This document shows positions 25,105 through 37,284 of a stretch of DNA of 64,000 nt, in pieces. The position numbers and the translations under genes were made by a program. Below the pieces are notes generated by a model. The model was not told the origin of the DNA. It was given only the letters and a program-made list of their open reading frames with translations, and ran no database searches. The stretch covers positions 721,501-785,500 of the forward strand of contig NZ_JAHXDN010000001.1 of assembly GCF_019375555.1 (NCBI RefSeq). Direction: 5' to 3'. Positions within the stretch are counted from its first letter, which is position 1. Each line of letters opens with the position of its first letter. The stretch is from Roseobacter insulae (GTDB lineage Bacteria; Pseudomonadota; Alphaproteobacteria; Rhodobacterales; Rhodobacteraceae).

Positions 25105-27147
25105 TTACCTGCGACCCTCGCGCAGCCAGGCGGCAGTGATCAGGCCCGCCGACAACAGCAGAACCAGCCAGCCGGGCAGCAGGTTAGACTGCCGGACGTC
25201 CCGGGTTTCAAAGGCATCGCGCGGGGTCAGTCCGACCCAGCCACGCCCCGCGGCGGGACGCCCGAGGCGCACGTTGCGTATCCGGGGCAGCCCGTCTTCG
25301 ATCCGGATGGTGCCACCGCGCAGACCGGCCAGCACCGGTGCCAGAACATCCGGCGTCGCGATGGTCTGCTCAAATTCGCGCGGCGCGGCGGGACCAAGCC
25401 CGATGACCGCTGTCTGATCGCCATTCTCCAGCCGGTAGAGCCCGATTTCCGGGCCTTCGAACACCCCTTCGAACACCCCGGGACTGGCGTCGCGCAGGGT
25501 CAGTTCAGAGACGTTTCCAGACGGGTCTGTCAGGGTCAGCGGCGGCACTGTATCCTCCAGCGTGCGCCGGCGGATGCGCATGGTCTGGCCGGTGGCCTCC
25601 GCCGTCAGAGACTCTTCTTCCAGTTCGGGTTCCTTCATCATCCAATGTGCCAGACGACGCAGGAGTTCGAGCTGCGGCCCGCCGCCTTCGTACCCGCGGT
25701 TCCAGAGCCAGGCGTGATCGGAAGCCAGAAGGGCGACCCGGCCCTGACCCACCCGGTCAAGCACTAGAAGCGGTCGTTCCGCGATGCCGGACATCACAAC
25801 GTTGCCCCGCGCTTCGGCCACATCGACCTGACGCAGCCATCGGCCCCAATCCCCGCCCCCCGGCAAATCCGTTGTCACCGGATGACGCTGGCCCAGGTCG
25901 GTGATGGCCGGGAGATAGGGTTCTTCCAGAACACGCGCGGTCGGGGCGGCGGGCAGAACCGTGCCAAGGGGAGAGCGGAAAATGCTGTCGGCACCGGCGA
26001 AATCCTCGCCCGCGGCCACCAGCACGGCGCCGCCCTGCCGGATGTAGTTGGCGACATTGTCGAGGTAGAGCGCTGGCAGAATGCCCCGGCGTTTGTAGCG
26101 ATCGAAGATGATCAGGTCGAAGTCGTCGATCTTTTCAAGAAACAGCTCCCGGGTCGGGAAGGCGATCAGCGAGAGTTCGTTGACCGGGACGCCGTCCTGC
26201 TTTTCCGGTGGGCGCAGAATGGTGAAATGCACCAGATCGACGGAGCTGTCCGATTTCAGCAGGTTGCGCCATGTGCGCCCGCCGGGGTGCGGCTCTCCGC
26301 TCACCAGCAGGACGCGCAGACGGTCGCGCACGCCGTTCATCTGGATCAGCGCGGTGTTGTTGCGGTCGGTCAGCTCGCCCGGCGCTTCCGGCACGGTGAA
26401 CTGGATCACATTGCGCCCGCCGTGGGGCAGGGTCACCGGCAGTTCGATGTCCTGGCCAAGCGGCACCTGAAAGCTTTGCGGGGCGTCACCGTCGACCGAT
26501 ATTTCCAGCGGCGCAAGCCCGGTGCCGTCGGGTGCCGCCCCCATGTCCTCGATGCGCAGGGTGAGCGTCACAGGTTCGCCGATGATGGCGAAGGCCGGGG
26601 CATTGCGAATGCTCAGGCGGCGGTCCCAGTCGGTGGATTTGCCGGTCATCAGCAGGTGCATCGGTGCCGGCAGTTCGAGCGGCAGATCCGCATCATGGAT
26701 GCGGCCATCGCTGACGGCGAGAATACCGGCAATGCGCGCGCGCGGTTCCTCTGCCAGGGCCTTGGAGAGGGCGGTCATCAATTGCGTGCCCGCGTCGCCT
26801 TCGCCATCCGGGACGGTGACCCGGCGGATTTCCGTGTTCGGGCGCGCGGCGATCCGTGCGGCAAGCGTGTCGGCGGCAAAGGCCACCTGATCCGCCCTGT
26901 CAGACAGGTTCTGGCTCGCGCTGTCGTCTTCCAGCAGAATGACAATATCGGTCAGCGGTGCGCGGTCTTCCTGCTGATACGACGGTCCGGTGAGCGCGCC
27001 GATGATTACAAGGGCGGCAAGCGCGCGCAGGCCCCATCCGTTCAACCGCCGCACGGCGGCCAGCATCACGCCGATCAGCGCGACGACAGCCACCATGGCC
27101 AAGAGCGACCACGGGATGAGCGGATCAAAGACGATGCTGCCGGTCAT
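25105..27147 (-). CDS. Membrane protein with glutamine-amidotransferase-like domain (MoxR operon)
   Basis: A 680-residue protein with two N-terminal membrane helices (about residues 12-32 and 38-55), a VWA-like segment (TDIVILLEDDSASQNLSDRA), beta-rich Ig-like regions, a class I amidotransferase-like fold in the middle (FPTREL to LVAAGEDFAGAD, about 325-390), and one C-terminal membrane helix (LLPGWLVLLLSAGLITAAW). Such proteins close BatA/DUF58/MoxR operons; the amidotransferase-like fold normally lacks enzymatic residues and may be structural. It is coupled by ATGA to the DUF4159 gene. Probably a membrane-anchored component of the MoxR chaperone system facing the periplasm. Confidence 0.8.
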   Translation of the reverse strand: MTGSIVFDPLIPWSLLAMVAVVALIGVMLAAVRRLNGWGLRALAALVIIGALTGPSYQQEDRAPLTDIVILLEDDSASQNLSDRADQVAFAADTLAARIAARPNTEIRRVTVPDGEGDAGTQLMTALSKALAEEPRARIAGILAVSDGRIHDADLPLELPAPMHLLMTGKSTDWDRRLSIRNAPAFAIIGEPVTLTLRIEDMGAAPDGTGLAPLEISVDGDAPQSFQVPLGQDIELPVTLPHGGRNVIQFTVPEAPGELTDRNNTALIQMNGVRDRLRVLLVSGEPHPGGRTWRNLLKSDSSVDLVHFTILRPPEKQDGVPVNELSLIAFPTRELFLEKIDDFDLIIFDRYKRRGILPALYLDNVANYIRQGGAVLVAAGEDFAGADSIFRSPLGTVLPAAPTARVLEEPYLPAITDLGQRHPVTTDLPGGGDWGRWLRQVDVAEARGNVVMSGIAERPLLVLDRVGQGRVALLASDHAWLWNRGYEGGGPQLELLRRLAHWMMKEPELEEESLTAEATGQTMRIRRRTLEDTVPPLTLTDPSGNVSELTLRDASPGVFEGVFEGPEIGLYRLENGDQTAVIGLGPAAPREFEQTIATPDVLAPVLAGLRGGTIRIEDGLPRIRNVRLGRPAAGRGWVGLTPRDAFETRDVRQSNLLPGWLVLLLSAGLITAAWLREGRR

Positions 27148-29921
27148 TGGCCCAGCCTGTCGAGCAAGGCAGGCACATGCACCTGATCGGATTTATAGTT
27201 GCCGGTCAGCACGTGCATCACGAGGTTGACGCCGAACCGAAAGGCAATTTCGCGCTGGCGTTCGCCGGTAAATCCGCGCCCGATCGGCACCAGCGGGGCG
27301 CCGCTGGAGGTCACCGCCCAGGCCGCTGCCCAGTCATTGCCGCCGATGACAACCGGTGTCACGCCGTCGTTCAGATTGCGGAACGGCATGCCCTCGACCT
27401 GCTCGGCATCCGGCGGGGCAGCTTCGACCCAGACATCCCGGCTGGCGTGACGCCCGGGGAAGTCCTGCAAGAGGTAGAAGGTGCGGGTGAGCACATGGTC
27501 TGCGGGCAGCGGTTCCAGCGGCGGAATGTCCAGCGGGGCGGCAAGATCCTGCAACTTGCGCCCGTTCGGGCTGGCCGCACCGAAGCGCGCAATGTCAGCA
27601 TCGCGGGTGTCGAAAAGGATCAGGCCGCCGGAGCGCAGGTATTCGTTAAGCTTGGCATAGGCTTCGGAGGAGGGGCGCGGCTGGTCCGGTGTTATCGGCC
27701 AGTAGAGGATCGGGAAGAACGCCAGCTCGTCCATTTCCAGATCGACGCCCATCGGGGCGGCGGGTTCTACCGACGTGCGGAAAAACAGCGTGTCGGACAG
27801 GCCGCGCAGCCCGGCTTCGGACATCTCGTCCACCCGCTGATTGCCGGTCTGCACATAGGCCAGCGCCAGCTCCGCCGTTGCATCAAGCGCAAAGAGATCG
27901 GCCTGCGGTGTCTGGGCATGGCCGGTCCCGGGCGTCATCACGCCCGCGGTGACCGCAAGCGCGACCATGGCGGCGCGGTTCACGGTTCCCAGCAGGCGGC
28001 CCGAGAGCGACAGCGAGGCGACCACATCCGCCAGCAGAAGCAATATCGCCAGGCTGAGCAACCACCCGGCCACGGGCTGTTCCGGCGGCACGGCGAACCC
28101 TTTGACCGGGATACGTACGGGCCATGTCACCGGCGTGATCGTCGTCTCAGCCTCGATGACATTGCGCGCAAGGCGGCGGTCGCCCGAGGCGTAGATGCCC
28201 GGCTGCATGTCCGGGCCGGGCGGCGCGTTAAGCAGATCGGGACCCGGCACACCCGGCAGCGTTCCGGCATCGCGCAGCGCGCCGAAGCCGTCCATCACCA
28301 GTTCGGGCGTCCATGTCGTGCCCTCAAGCTGGGTGACGCTGGGCCGTGTTGCGGAGGTCGATACCGCGAGCCGTTCCAGCATCTGCACAAAAAGACCGGA
28401 CAGCGGCAGGGTGGACCAATCCGCCGTTGCGGTGATGTGGAACAGCACGATCTGCCCCTGTTCGCGCATCTTGCGGGTGACCAGCGGCGTGCCATCGGTC
28501 AGTTCGGCGATCACGCGGGCGGCGAGCGTCGGGTCAGGCTGCGCCATGACCTGGCTTGTCACCTGCACGTCATCCGGTATCCGCAGCCCGAAGAAAGGCG
28601 ATGTTTCCCGGAAGGGCGCGAGCTTTTTCGGGGCGCCCCAGCTCATCGCGCCGCCCACGGTGCGGCCACCCGAGCGCAGGCGCACCGGCATCATCGGGTC
28701 CTCATCGATCCGGCTGACATCGCTGGCGGCAACGCGCGGGCCGGCAAAGCGCACCAGCATGCCGCCTTCGTCGATCCATGCGCCGAGTTGTTCGGCCTCT
28801 GCCGGGGCGAGGGTCGCCACATCCGCCAGCACGATCACATCCGGATTGGCGGGCAGCACATCGCGCAGATCCCCGCGAATGAGGTCAGCCGTCGGCAGCA
28901 AAGCCTGTTCGATGTAATGCATCGGCGACAGGAGGGGCAAACCCTCGCGGTTTTCACTGCCGGTGATAAGCGCAACCTCGCGCCGTCTCAGGCCGTCATC
29001 CGCAAGCGTCGTTGTGCCCGCCGAGCGCTGCCCCTGAAGATCAAAGCGGGTAATGCGGGCGCGCAACTCGGATGGCAGTGCCAGCGCAGTGGTGGCAATG
29101 GTGTTGCCTGCCTGAAATGTCGCGGAGGCGGTGGCCAGAATGCTGGCATTCCCGGCCGGGTCGCGCCCGTTCGCCTGAAAGGTCACTTCACGTTCGGGCC
29201 CGGCGGCGGCGCGCAGGGCGGTCAGCTGCACCGCGCCATCCTCGAAACCCGCCGGCGCCAGGGCCAAGACATTGGCCGCCGTCTGGTAGACTTCGACAAA
29301 TCCCCTGGACTCAAAAGCCGCCAAGGCGTCTTCACGACCGGGATAATCCAGACCGTCGCTGAACCAGAGCGTGTCAAACCCGTCCTGCGCGGCGGCGAAG
29401 GAGACCGCCTGGGCCGCGCGGGCGGCATCAGGCTGCCAGGGTGCCGGACGGAACCCCGGCAACCGGCTGCGCCAGACATCCGCGGTCTGGAAGACGGGCG
29501 GTTCGGGGCGCGCCATGTCGAGGAAAGCGACCGTACGCCCGGCGCGGCTGGCGCGGGTCAGTTGTGCCGCAATCGCTTCTTCCTGTTCGGTCCAGCGGGT
29601 CGCGCCCGCCCAGCTTCCGTCCAGAACGATCAGCAGGGGGCCATCGCCCTGTGCCTGATCCTCACTGGGGTTCAGCACCGGGCCCGCCAGCCCCAGAATG
29701 ATCGCGGCGACCGCCAGCATGCGCAGCAACAGCAGCCACCACGGCGTGCGGTCCGAAACGGTTTCATCGTCTTTCAGCCCCAGCAACAGGGCGACCCCGG
29801 GAAAGCGCCGACGGATCGGGGCCGGGGGCACCGCGCGCAGGATCAGCCAGAGCACCGGCAGCACAAGCAGCGCCAGAAGCAACCACGGGGCCGTGAACCC
29901 TATGCCGCCCAAAACGGTCAT
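27144..29921 (-). CDS. BatA-like N-terminal plus DUF4159 membrane protein
   Basis: A 925-residue protein. The N-terminus (PWLLLALLVLPVLWLILRAV, then RRFPGVALLLGLKDDE) is the BatA/aerotolerance-type membrane anchor, and a second helix is at LLLLRMLAVAAIILGLAGPV. A VWA-like region follows (LLIVLDGSWAGATRWTEQEE). Membrane helices return around residue 650, and the last ~220 residues form a DUF4159 domain (LFALDATAELALAYVQTG, DELAFFPILYWPITPDQ). Start at 29921 gives a 4-bp ATGA overlap with the DUF58 gene; codons upstream are unsupported. An equally long open frame on the opposite strand is a composition shadow. Confidence 0.87.
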   Translation of the reverse strand: MTVLGGIGFTAPWLLLALLVLPVLWLILRAVPPAPIRRRFPGVALLLGLKDDETVSDRTPWWLLLLRMLAVAAIILGLAGPVLNPSEDQAQGDGPLLIVLDGSWAGATRWTEQEEAIAAQLTRASRAGRTVAFLDMARPEPPVFQTADVWRSRLPGFRPAPWQPDAARAAQAVSFAAAQDGFDTLWFSDGLDYPGREDALAAFESRGFVEVYQTAANVLALAPAGFEDGAVQLTALRAAAGPEREVTFQANGRDPAGNASILATASATFQAGNTIATTALALPSELRARITRFDLQGQRSAGTTTLADDGLRRREVALITGSENREGLPLLSPMHYIEQALLPTADLIRGDLRDVLPANPDVIVLADVATLAPAEAEQLGAWIDEGGMLVRFAGPRVAASDVSRIDEDPMMPVRLRSGGRTVGGAMSWGAPKKLAPFRETSPFFGLRIPDDVQVTSQVMAQPDPTLAARVIAELTDGTPLVTRKMREQGQIVLFHITATADWSTLPLSGLFVQMLERLAVSTSATRPSVTQLEGTTWTPELVMDGFGALRDAGTLPGVPGPDLLNAPPGPDMQPGIYASGDRRLARNVIEAETTITPVTWPVRIPVKGFAVPPEQPVAGWLLSLAILLLLADVVASLSLSGRLLGTVNRAAMVALAVTAGVMTPGTGHAQTPQADLFALDATAELALAYVQTGNQRVDEMSEAGLRGLSDTLFFRTSVEPAAPMGVDLEMDELAFFPILYWPITPDQPRPSSEAYAKLNEYLRSGGLILFDTRDADIARFGAASPNGRKLQDLAAPLDIPPLEPLPADHVLTRTFYLLQDFPGRHASRDVWVEAAPPDAEQVEGMPFRNLNDGVTPVVIGGNDWAAAWAVTSSGAPLVPIGRGFTGERQREIAFRFGVNLVMHVLTGNYKSDQVHVPALLDRLGQ

Positions 29922-30823
29922 CGCAGGCCCCCGGTATCCAGAGCCCGGTAGAGCCACAGTAACGCCGATTGCGCGGATGCATCCGTGTGGTGAAGACCAT
30001 ATTGCCACCCTGTCAGGGCGCAGAGTTTCTGCAACTCCGATTTCCGCGCGGCCAGGCGTTCGAGGTAACGATCCTTGAGTTCACTGGCCTTCAGGGTCTC
30101 GTGGCTGAGGCTGCCACCGACGCTCTCGAATATCGTGCGACCCCGGAAGGGAAAGGCTTCTTCGGAGGGGTCCAGAATATGCATCAGCACGCCCCGCACA
30201 CCGCGGTCGGCGGCTTTTGTCAGGGCCAGTCTGACCTCGTCGATATCCCCCATGAAATCCGAGATGAACAGCGCCCGGGCCGAGGGGATCATCGCACGAT
30301 GCTCCGGGGGGGCGTAGTCTTCGGCGGCGTCCTGGGTGAACATCTCCGCCAGCCGCAGGATTTGCGCGTTCCCGCGCCGTGGCGGCAGGGCGGTGCCCGT
30401 CAGGCCCACGCGTTCGCCACCGCGCACCAGCAGGATGGCCGTGGCCAGGCCGAGCAGACGCGCGCGATCCGCCTTCAGAGGCAAATCATCCGCGCTGGAG
30501 AACCGCATGGAGGCGCCCTGATCCACCCAGAGCATGACCGATTGCGCGATCTGCCATTCGCGTTCGCGCACAAATTCCTGATCGCCGCGCGCGGACCGCC
30601 GGTGGTCGATCAGGCGACGGCTATCGCCGCTTTGCGCCGGCCGGTACTGCCAGAAATCATCCCCCATGCCAGCGCGCCTGCGCCCGTGATCCCCCAGCAG
30701 GACGGCACCGGCCAGATGTTCGGCGCGCGCCAGCAGGGCTGGCAGCGATGCCGCCTGCGACTCGGCGTCCGCCCGCAGGGCCGTCGGTCTGGAGCTGTCC
30801 TGAGAGAGTGTCGAGGGGGTCAC
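29918..30823 (-). CDS. DUF58 domain protein
   Basis: A 301-residue soluble protein of the DUF58/VWA-like family. The diagnostic stretch is YRPAQSGDSRRLIDHRRSAR (about residues 62-81), followed by VWA-like blocks such as MLWVDQGASMRFSS and ARALFISDFMGDIDEV. DUF58 proteins work with MoxR ATPases, probably presenting clients or binding metal through the VWA fold. It is coupled by 4-bp ATGA overlaps on both sides. Confidence 0.88.
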   Translation of the reverse strand: MTPSTLSQDSSRPTALRADAESQAASLPALLARAEHLAGAVLLGDHGRRRAGMGDDFWQYRPAQSGDSRRLIDHRRSARGDQEFVREREWQIAQSVMLWVDQGASMRFSSADDLPLKADRARLLGLATAILLVRGGERVGLTGTALPPRRGNAQILRLAEMFTQDAAEDYAPPEHRAMIPSARALFISDFMGDIDEVRLALTKAADRGVRGVLMHILDPSEEAFPFRGRTIFESVGGSLSHETLKASELKDRYLERLAARKSELQKLCALTGWQYGLHHTDASAQSALLWLYRALDTGGLR

Positions 30824-31827
30824 GCGGCTGCTTTTGACCCCGCCAGTTGGGCGGCGGTGGCATCGATGAGGCCGGACAGGCTGTCACCCCGGGCGCGGGC
30901 CGCAAAGTTCAGCGCCATGCGGTGGCTGAGCACGGGGCGCGCCATGTCCAGCACGTCCTCTGCCGAGGGCGCAAGCCGGCCTTGCAGCAGCGCGCGGGCG
31001 CGCACGGTCAGCATCAGCGCCTGTGCGGCGCGGGGTCCCGGACCCCAGGCCACGGTTTCACGCACCTGTTGCGAAGCGCTGTCCTCTTCGGGCCGGAACG
31101 CCCGCACCAGATCGAGGATCATTTCCACCACGCTGTCGCCCACGGGCATGCGGCGCAAAAGGTGCTGGGCCGCGATAAGCTCCGCCGCGGTGAACACTTC
31201 GGTGGATTGCGCCTCTGTGTCGCCGGTTGTCGCCAGCAGAATGTCCCGCTCGGTGTCGCGATCCGGGTAATCCACGTCGATCTGCACAAGGAAACGGTCG
31301 AGCTGCGCTTCGGGCAGCGGATAGGTGCCTTCCTGTTCGATCGGGTTCTGCGTGGCCAGAACGTGAAACGGCACGCCCAGTGCCCGGTTCTCACCCGCGA
31401 CGGTAACGGTCTTTTCCTGCATCGCCTGCAACAGCGCGGATTGCGTCCGCGGGCTGGCGCGGTTGATCTCGTCCGCCATCAGCAGCTGGCAGAAGATCGG
31501 ACCCTGGATGAACCGAAACGCCCGGCTGCCGTCGGCGGCGGTGTCGAGAACTTCGGAGCCAAGGATATCGGCGGGCATCAGGTCCGGTGTGAACTGCACC
31601 CTGTTGCCATGCAGCCCCATCACGGTCGACAGCGTCTCGACCAGCCGCGTCTTGCCCAGACCCGGCAGGCCGATCAGCAGACCATGGCCGCCACACAAGA
31701 GCGCGGTCAGCGTCAGTTCGACAACGCGCTCCTGCCCGATGAACCGCTTTGTCACCGAGGCTTTCGCCTCGGCCAGCTTGTCGCCGAGGGCCTCGATCTC
31801 TGCGACCAAATCTTCTGCTTCACTCAT
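30820..31827 (-). CDS. MoxR family AAA+ ATPase
   Basis: A 335-residue AAA+ ATPase. Walker A is LLIGLPGLGKTRLVE (about residue 50), Walker B LLMADEINRASPRTQSALLQ, sensor 1 VLATQNPIEQEGTYPLPEAQ and the arginine finger region QLDRFLVQI. MoxR proteins act as chaperones for assembly or metal insertion of VWA-containing complexes. It is the first gene of a four-gene operon linked throughout by ATGA overlaps. The start at 31827 is preferred; the open frame upstream to 32028 overlaps the divergent DUF1285 gene. Confidence 0.92.
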   Translation of the reverse strand: MSEAEDLVAEIEALGDKLAEAKASVTKRFIGQERVVELTLTALLCGGHGLLIGLPGLGKTRLVETLSTVMGLHGNRVQFTPDLMPADILGSEVLDTAADGSRAFRFIQGPIFCQLLMADEINRASPRTQSALLQAMQEKTVTVAGENRALGVPFHVLATQNPIEQEGTYPLPEAQLDRFLVQIDVDYPDRDTERDILLATTGDTEAQSTEVFTAAELIAAQHLLRRMPVGDSVVEMILDLVRAFRPEEDSASQQVRETVAWGPGPRAAQALMLTVRARALLQGRLAPSAEDVLDMARPVLSHRMALNFAARARGDSLSGLIDATAAQLAGSKAAA

Positions 31828-31885
31828 GACAAGCCACTCCGATGAAATATATATGTTAGATGTAACTCTATCGCGCGTGAGGGAA

Positions 31886-32473
31886 ATGGCAAAAGCAATG
31901 AGTGGACAAAAAACCGTGACACCTTCGGCAGAAAGCCTTGCCGCCTCTTTAACTGCCGCGAAAACACGCGGTTTGCCGCCTGTACACCTGTGGAATCCGC
32001 CGTTTTGCGGCGATCTGGACATGCGCATCGCGCGTGACGGTACATGGTTTTATCAGGGCACACCGATCGGGCGCCCCGGATTGGTCAAATTGTTTTCATC
32101 GATTCTCAAGAAAGAGGGCGAGAAGTATTTTCTGGTCACGCCTGTCGAAAAGGTCGGGATCGTTGTCGATGATGCCCCCTTTGTCGCCGTGGATTTCGAA
32201 GCGCGTGGCACCGGGCAGGAGCAGGTTCTGACATTCACGACCCAAGTGGGCGATGTGGCGGTTGCCGGTCCCGACTTGCCGATCCGCGTGACGCGTGACG
32301 ACGCCACCGGGGAGCCGTCGCCCTACGTGCTGATCCGGGCCGATCTCGAAGCCCTGATCGACCGCAAAAGCTTTTACCGCCTCGTGGATCTGGGCGAGCA
32401 TTTCGAAGACTGGTTCGGGGTGTGGTCGCAGGGGACGTTTTTTCGCATCATTCCCAGTGCCGAACTGCCATAG
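31886..32473 (+). CDS. DUF1285 domain protein
   Basis: A 195-residue protein of the DUF1285 family, with HLWNPPFCGDLDMRIARDGT near residue 37, GTPIGRPGLVKLFSSIL and YFLVTPVEKVGIVVDDAPF. Function unknown; the gene is regularly found divergent from the MoxR operon in alphaproteobacteria, as here, with a gap of about 58 bp. The start is uncertain: ATG 31886 and ATG 31898 are both possible and neither has an ideally spaced ribosome site (GAGGG lies at about 31879-31883). Confidence 0.85.
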   Translation: MAKAMSGQKTVTPSAESLAASLTAAKTRGLPPVHLWNPPFCGDLDMRIARDGTWFYQGTPIGRPGLVKLFSSILKKEGEKYFLVTPVEKVGIVVDDAPFVAVDFEARGTGQEQVLTFTTQVGDVAVAGPDLPIRVTRDDATGEPSPYVLIRADLEALIDRKSFYRLVDLGEHFEDWFGVWSQGTFFRIIPSAELP

Positions 32474-32572
32474 CGACGGGGCGTGAAAAGGCGCACAAGC
32501 ACTGTGCGATGACAGGCCTTTGGAAACCCCGGCACCGTGCTAATTTAAAGTTGTCACAACAGGGAGATGAGC

Positions 32573-33259
32573 ATGGGCAAGGGCACGGCCGTTATCATTG
32601 GCGCAGGCAGCGGGCTGTCCGCGTCGGTGGCCCGCAAACTCGCGGCACGGGGCTACAATCTGGTTCTGGGCGCGCGCGACCCGGCAAAGCTGTCGGATCT
32701 GGCGGCGGACACCAAGGCGACAACCATCGCCCTTGACGGCAGCGACCCGGCGCAGGTCAAAGCCCTGTTCGACGGCCTTTCCGGCCCGCTGCGGGTAGCG
32801 GTCTACAACCCTTCGGCCCGGGTGCGCGGCAGCATTGCCGAGCTCGACCCGGACACGGTCCGCAAAGCCATCGAGGTCACGGCGTTCGGGGCCTTCCTGA
32901 CCGGCCAGCAGGCAGCACGGTTGATGCTGGAAAACGATGGCGATGTGAAAGGGACGATCCTCTTCACCGGCGCGTCTGCCGGGGTCAAGGGGTTTGCCAA
33001 CTCCGCCCCTTTTGCGATGGGCAAGTTTGCGCAGCGTGGTCTGGCGCAATCGATGGCCCGCGAACTGCATCCGCAGGGCATTCACGTGGCCTGGGTCAAT
33101 ATTGATGGCGCGATTGCAAACCCGGGTCGCGCAGAGGACGGCGGCGACGGGATGTTGGACCCCGATGCGCTGGCCGTGGCTTATCTGCAACTGATCGATC
33201 AGCACCGGTCGACCTGGAGCAGTGAAATTGCGGTGCGCCCTTGGGTGGAGCGTTTCTGA
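32573..33259 (+). CDS. SDR-family protein with Tyr-to-Phe change at the catalytic site
   Basis: A 228-residue short-chain dehydrogenase/reductase. The nucleotide-binding motif is VIIGAGSGLSASVARKLAAR. The serine of the SDR active site can be seen in ILFTGASAGVKGF, but the usual Tyr-x-x-x-Lys reads FAMGK, so the catalytic tyrosine is phenylalanine. Relatives of this subgroup seem to share the Phe, so this may be a family property rather than a mutation, and the protein may have another activity or only bind nucleotide. The ATG at 32573 has AGGGAG six bases ahead; an ATG at 32567 lies too close to it. Confidence 0.82.
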   Translation: MGKGTAVIIGAGSGLSASVARKLAARGYNLVLGARDPAKLSDLAADTKATTIALDGSDPAQVKALFDGLSGPLRVAVYNPSARVRGSIAELDPDTVRKAIEVTAFGAFLTGQQAARLMLENDGDVKGTILFTGASAGVKGFANSAPFAMGKFAQRGLAQSMARELHPQGIHVAWVNIDGAIANPGRAEDGGDGMLDPDALAVAYLQLIDQHRSTWSSEIAVRPWVERF

Positions 33260-33293
33260 TCCCTAGTCTGGTTGACAAACAGGCTGAGGATTC

Positions 33294-34058
33294 ATGTTCA
33301 AAATCGCTGCTAACCTGAGCCACCTGTGGCCGGAACTGCCGTATCTGGACCGTTTCGGCGCAGCCGCGGATGCGGGATTTGACGGCGTGGAAGTGCTGTT
33401 CCCATATGACATGCCGGCGAAAGACACCCAGCGCGCCCTGATGCGCTGCGGTTTGCCCATGGTGCTGATCAACGCACCGCCACCGAATTACACCGGCGGG
33501 CCGCGAGGGTTTGCCGCTGTGCCCGGCAGTCAGGCGCGATTTCGTTTCGATCTGCGGCGGGCGGTGCGCTATTGCGACGCCCTGCGCGTCCCGACCCTGC
33601 ACATCATGGCCGGTGTCGCGCATGGCCCCGATGCCCGGGCCACGTTGCTGGAAAATCTTGCGGTGGCGGCGGATACCGTGCCGGATACCATGACCCTGAC
33701 GCTGGAGCCTTTGAACGGCACCGATATGCCGGGGTACTTTCTGGACAGTTTTGACCTGGCCGTCGAGATACTGGAGGAGTTGCAGGCGCCCAATGTCGGC
33801 CTTCAATTCGATACCTACCACGCGCAGATGATCCACGGTGACTGCCTTGCCGTATTCGAAGCGCACAGGAAATGGGTGCGGCATATTCAGATCGGCGATG
33901 CGCCGGGGCGCAGCCCGCCTTTCAGCGGACAGGTGGATTTCGACCGGTTTTTCGCCGCCGTGGGGGCCAGCGGCTATGCGGGCTGGATCAGCGCGGAATA
34001 CACGCCGACGATGCCCACCGAAGACAGCCTTGGGTGGCTGCAGGCGCTGCGACGCTGA
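33294..34058 (+). CDS. Hydroxypyruvate isomerase family TIM-barrel protein
   Basis: A 254-residue protein of the Hyi/OtnI group. It begins FKIAANLSHLWPELPYLDRF, has a metal-binding Glu in LTLEPLNGTDMPGYFL, Asp and His in LQFDTYHAQMIHGD, and the HIQIGDAPGR stretch typical of hydroxypyruvate isomerase (converting hydroxypyruvate and tartronate semialdehyde). The related OtnI isomerises 2-oxo-tetronates, so the exact substrate is open. It follows the SDR gene by 34 bp, but no glyoxylate-carboligase or kinase genes are nearby to settle the pathway. Confidence 0.85.
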   Translation: MFKIAANLSHLWPELPYLDRFGAAADAGFDGVEVLFPYDMPAKDTQRALMRCGLPMVLINAPPPNYTGGPRGFAAVPGSQARFRFDLRRAVRYCDALRVPTLHIMAGVAHGPDARATLLENLAVAADTVPDTMTLTLEPLNGTDMPGYFLDSFDLAVEILEELQAPNVGLQFDTYHAQMIHGDCLAVFEAHRKWVRHIQIGDAPGRSPPFSGQVDFDRFFAAVGASGYAGWISAEYTPTMPTEDSLGWLQALRR

Positions 34059-34152
34059 CATCGGCAAAAACGGCGATACATCTGTGCACCAACGCGCATG
34101 CACTTTGCCGCGGCGCATCTTAGGTAGTGTGGACTGCGCAAGGAGACCGGCG

Positions 34153-34383
34153 ATGATACCCGCACGTTACGCATATTTCGTTTTTGGCTTCGTCCTGTCC
34201 GGCCTGATGTCGATGATGGTTTCGGGGATCGCGACATACCGGACAGTCGGCATGATCGACGGGTTCGTGACCCTCTGGCTCGGCAACTGGCTGCCGAGCT
34301 GGATGGTCGCTTACCCCACGCTTCTGGTTGTCTCCCCGATTGCCCGACGGCTTGTCGCGAAACTCACCCGGCTGGACGCGTAA
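34153..34383 (+). CDS. DUF2798 small membrane protein
   Basis: A 76-residue protein with two hydrophobic segments: YAYFVFGFVLSGLMSMMVSG and WLGNWLPSWMVAYPTLLVVS. Both are typical of DUF2798, whose function is unknown. An AAGGAGA site precedes the ATG at 34153. The same frame is open for a long way upstream, antisense-like within the isomerase gene, and that extension is not supported. Confidence 0.78.
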   Translation: MIPARYAYFVFGFVLSGLMSMMVSGIATYRTVGMIDGFVTLWLGNWLPSWMVAYPTLLVVSPIARRLVAKLTRLDA

Positions 34384-34443
34384 GCCAGGCCGCGCGTCCG
34401 CGCGTCGCAGACCGTGGCGGCCGCTCTACAGACCGTCGGTTGA

Positions 34444-37245
<2,802 letters not shown>

Positions 37246-37284
37246 AATAGGGTGCCCTCATTGTCGACCGTTGGAGACGTGCAT

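Noticed and set aside
27147-29951. A 934-codon open frame on the plus strand opposite the DUF4159 gene
   Set aside because: It is an antisense shadow caused by GC-rich codon use. Its product is Arg/Gly/His/Gln-rich without domains, while the minus-strand protein has clear membrane anchors, a VWA-like region and DUF4159.
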